The notes under the pieces are model-generated. The model was not told the DNA's origin. It saw only the letters and a list, made by a program, of their open reading frames with translations, and searched no databases. The position numbers were made by a program, and so were the translations under genes. Below, one piece after another: positions 6,857 through 7,803 of a stretch of 7,803 bases of DNA; the stretch's first letter is position 1; every line of letters starts with the position of its first letter. The stretch comes from a bacterium (GTDB lineage Bacteria > Bacteroidota > Ignavibacteria > Kapaibacteriales > UBA961): NCBI GenBank assembly GCA_022844575.1, contig JALHLL010000170.1:1-7803 (forward strand), given 5' to 3'.

Positions 6857-7790
6857 CGATTACCCGCCATATGTAAAATTTCACTGATAATAGTTTGTGC
6901 CGCCCATACTCTATTCCCTGCTTGTTGAATTACGCGTGAGTTTTCACTATCGAGAACATCGTCGGCAATTTCATAATTCCTACGAGTCGGTAAACAGTGC
7001 ATAAACGCTGCATTATTTGTTAATGCCATTTTTTCGGCAGTTATCATCCATTCCCTATCGGTGCGTAATACCGCTCCATAATCATTATACGCCGACCAGT
7101 TTTTTGCATACACTATATCAGCTCCTGCGAAAGCTTTTTGCTGATTATATTCTATCGTAGTATTCTCTGTAAATTGTTCATCCAATTCATATCCTTCAGG
7201 ATGTGTAAGGGTTATATCGGCACCATATACTTTACACCATTCCAAAAAAGAATTTGTTACGGCTTGAGGTAATGCTTTCGGGTGAGGTGCCCATGTAACA
7301 ACCACTTTCGGCTTTTTATCAGCCATAATTTCTTTTATGGTTATCATATCGGCAAAGGATTGTAGAGGATGTCTTGTTGCCGATTCGAGACTGATAATCG
7401 GTTTATGGGAATATCGTTCGATTTTATGAATAACCTCTTCACGATAATCGGTTTCTCTATCCGTTAATTCGGCAAATGCCCGTACACCTATAATATCACA
7501 ATATTCACCCAATACGGCAGCACCTTCTTTTATATGCTCAACCGTTGTACCTCCCATAATGGTTCCGTCGCCAAACTCCATTTTCCAACTTTCCGTACCG
7601 GCATTTATAACCATAAGGTTCATACCGAGATTTTGTGCCGCCTTTTGTGTGCTAAGTCTGGTTCTTAAACTCGAATTGAAAAATAATAACCCTATTGTTT
7701 TTCTGTGCCCTATATCATCATCGGTATAAGGTCGTTTTTTATAAATGAGAGCTTTATCAATGAGAGAATGTACATTCTCTACATCGCTTA
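6853..7790 (-). CDS. argF': N-acylornithine carbamoyltransferase (ArgF', SOTCase/AOTCase family), 5'-truncated
   Basis: Transfers the carbamoyl group of carbamoyl phosphate to N-acetyl- or N-succinyl-ornithine, giving N-acylcitrulline; this replaces ornithine carbamoyltransferase in Bacteroidota. Visible motifs: carbamoyl-phosphate loop SSLRTR (about 7653-7674), HPLQ, the family-specific proline-rich loop WAPHPKALPQAV, YAKNWSAY and HCLP. The Met at 7623 is internal: the frame stays open and homologous to 7790, where the genomic sequence stops at adapter. Against the Bacteroides fragilis enzyme, as I recall it, about 7 or 8 N-terminal residues plus the start are missing. The residue matching Pro90 of that enzyme is Val (codon 7540-7542), so acyl preference is unclear. 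The TGA stop overlaps the argB GTG. As first gene seen in the operon, its upstream neighbours (argD, argC, argG expected) are off the contig. Confidence 0.94.
7738..7767 (-). repeat. Two tandem 15-nt units in argF'
   Basis: Two adjacent 15-nt units match at 13 positions and encode S-L-I-D-K followed by A-L-I-Y-K. A gapless match to the recalled B. fragilis homologue across this region suggests it is not a recent insertion, so it may be only a coincidence of similar helix residues and codons. Confidence 0.5.
7763..7780. promoter_or_regulatory. 18-bp perfect palindrome with ARG-box-like core
   Basis: AGAGAATGTACATTCTCT is its own reverse complement. The inner GAAT-N4-ATTC has the same spacing as the core of the enterobacterial ArgR operator (ARG box, GAATwwwwATTC), although flanking and central bases deviate. 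It lies inside argF', about 30-50 nt after the presumed start codon, where an arginine repressor could act. The palindrome itself is certain; a regulatory role is inference. Confidence 0.35.
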
Positions 7791-7803
7791 AGATCGGAAG
7801 AGC
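7791..7803 (+). other. Residual Illumina adapter sequence (artefact)
   Basis: The last 13 bases, AGATCGGAAGAGC, are identical to the universal start of the Illumina TruSeq adapter, in the orientation expected when a read runs through its insert into the 3' adapter. They are not genomic and should be trimmed; the argF' reading frame into them is meaningless. Confidence 0.96.

Overview
The window reads as an AT-rich piece of a Bacteroidota genome, probably the end of a metagenomic or draft contig. Three things point to Bacteroidota. The carbamoyltransferase is the N-acylornithine type (ArgF'/SOTCase-AOTCase) typical of that phylum. The argF'-argB-argE-argH order is the one I know from Cytophaga/Flavobacteria-like arginine clusters. 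The TM2-domain protein carries a 'RRKDPQ...GIQRF' N-terminal region that I associate with the same group. I cannot place it more finely. The right end is not genomic: the last 13 bases are exactly the Illumina adapter AGATCGGAAGAGC.

Left block (1-2090, + strand): a TM2-domain membrane protein cut off by the window start, a TerC-family membrane transporter, and a MoxR-type AAA+ ATPase. They are closely spaced and probably co-transcribed. The MoxR gene has none of the DUF58 or von Willebrand factor partner genes that usually follow it.

Right block (2091-7790, - strand): an arginine biosynthesis operon transcribed from right to left, argF' (5' end missing), argB, argE, argH, then a large GT-C-like membrane protein 25 nt after argH. 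The junctions are tight: a 4-nt GTGA overlap for argF'/argB, a 6-nt gap for argB/argE and a 17-nt overlap for argE/argH. The enzymes form a linear route. ArgB phosphorylates N-acylglutamate. ArgF' carbamoylates N-acylornithine to N-acylcitrulline. ArgE removes the acyl group to give citrulline, and ArgH splits argininosuccinate into arginine and fumarate. ArgC, ArgD and ArgG are not present and probably lie beyond the right end.

The two blocks converge with no base between the stop codons of moxR and the membrane-protein gene. No intergenic stretch exceeds 46 bp, and I see no RNA genes, mobile elements or CRISPR. I found no clear undescribed system; most of the window is ordinary housekeeping DNA. 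The points worth a second look are the adapter tail, a non-canonical residue at the substrate-specificity position of ArgF', an 18-bp perfect palindrome resembling an ARG box near the argF' start, a strong stem-loop inside the membrane-protein gene, and the zero-spacing convergent junction.
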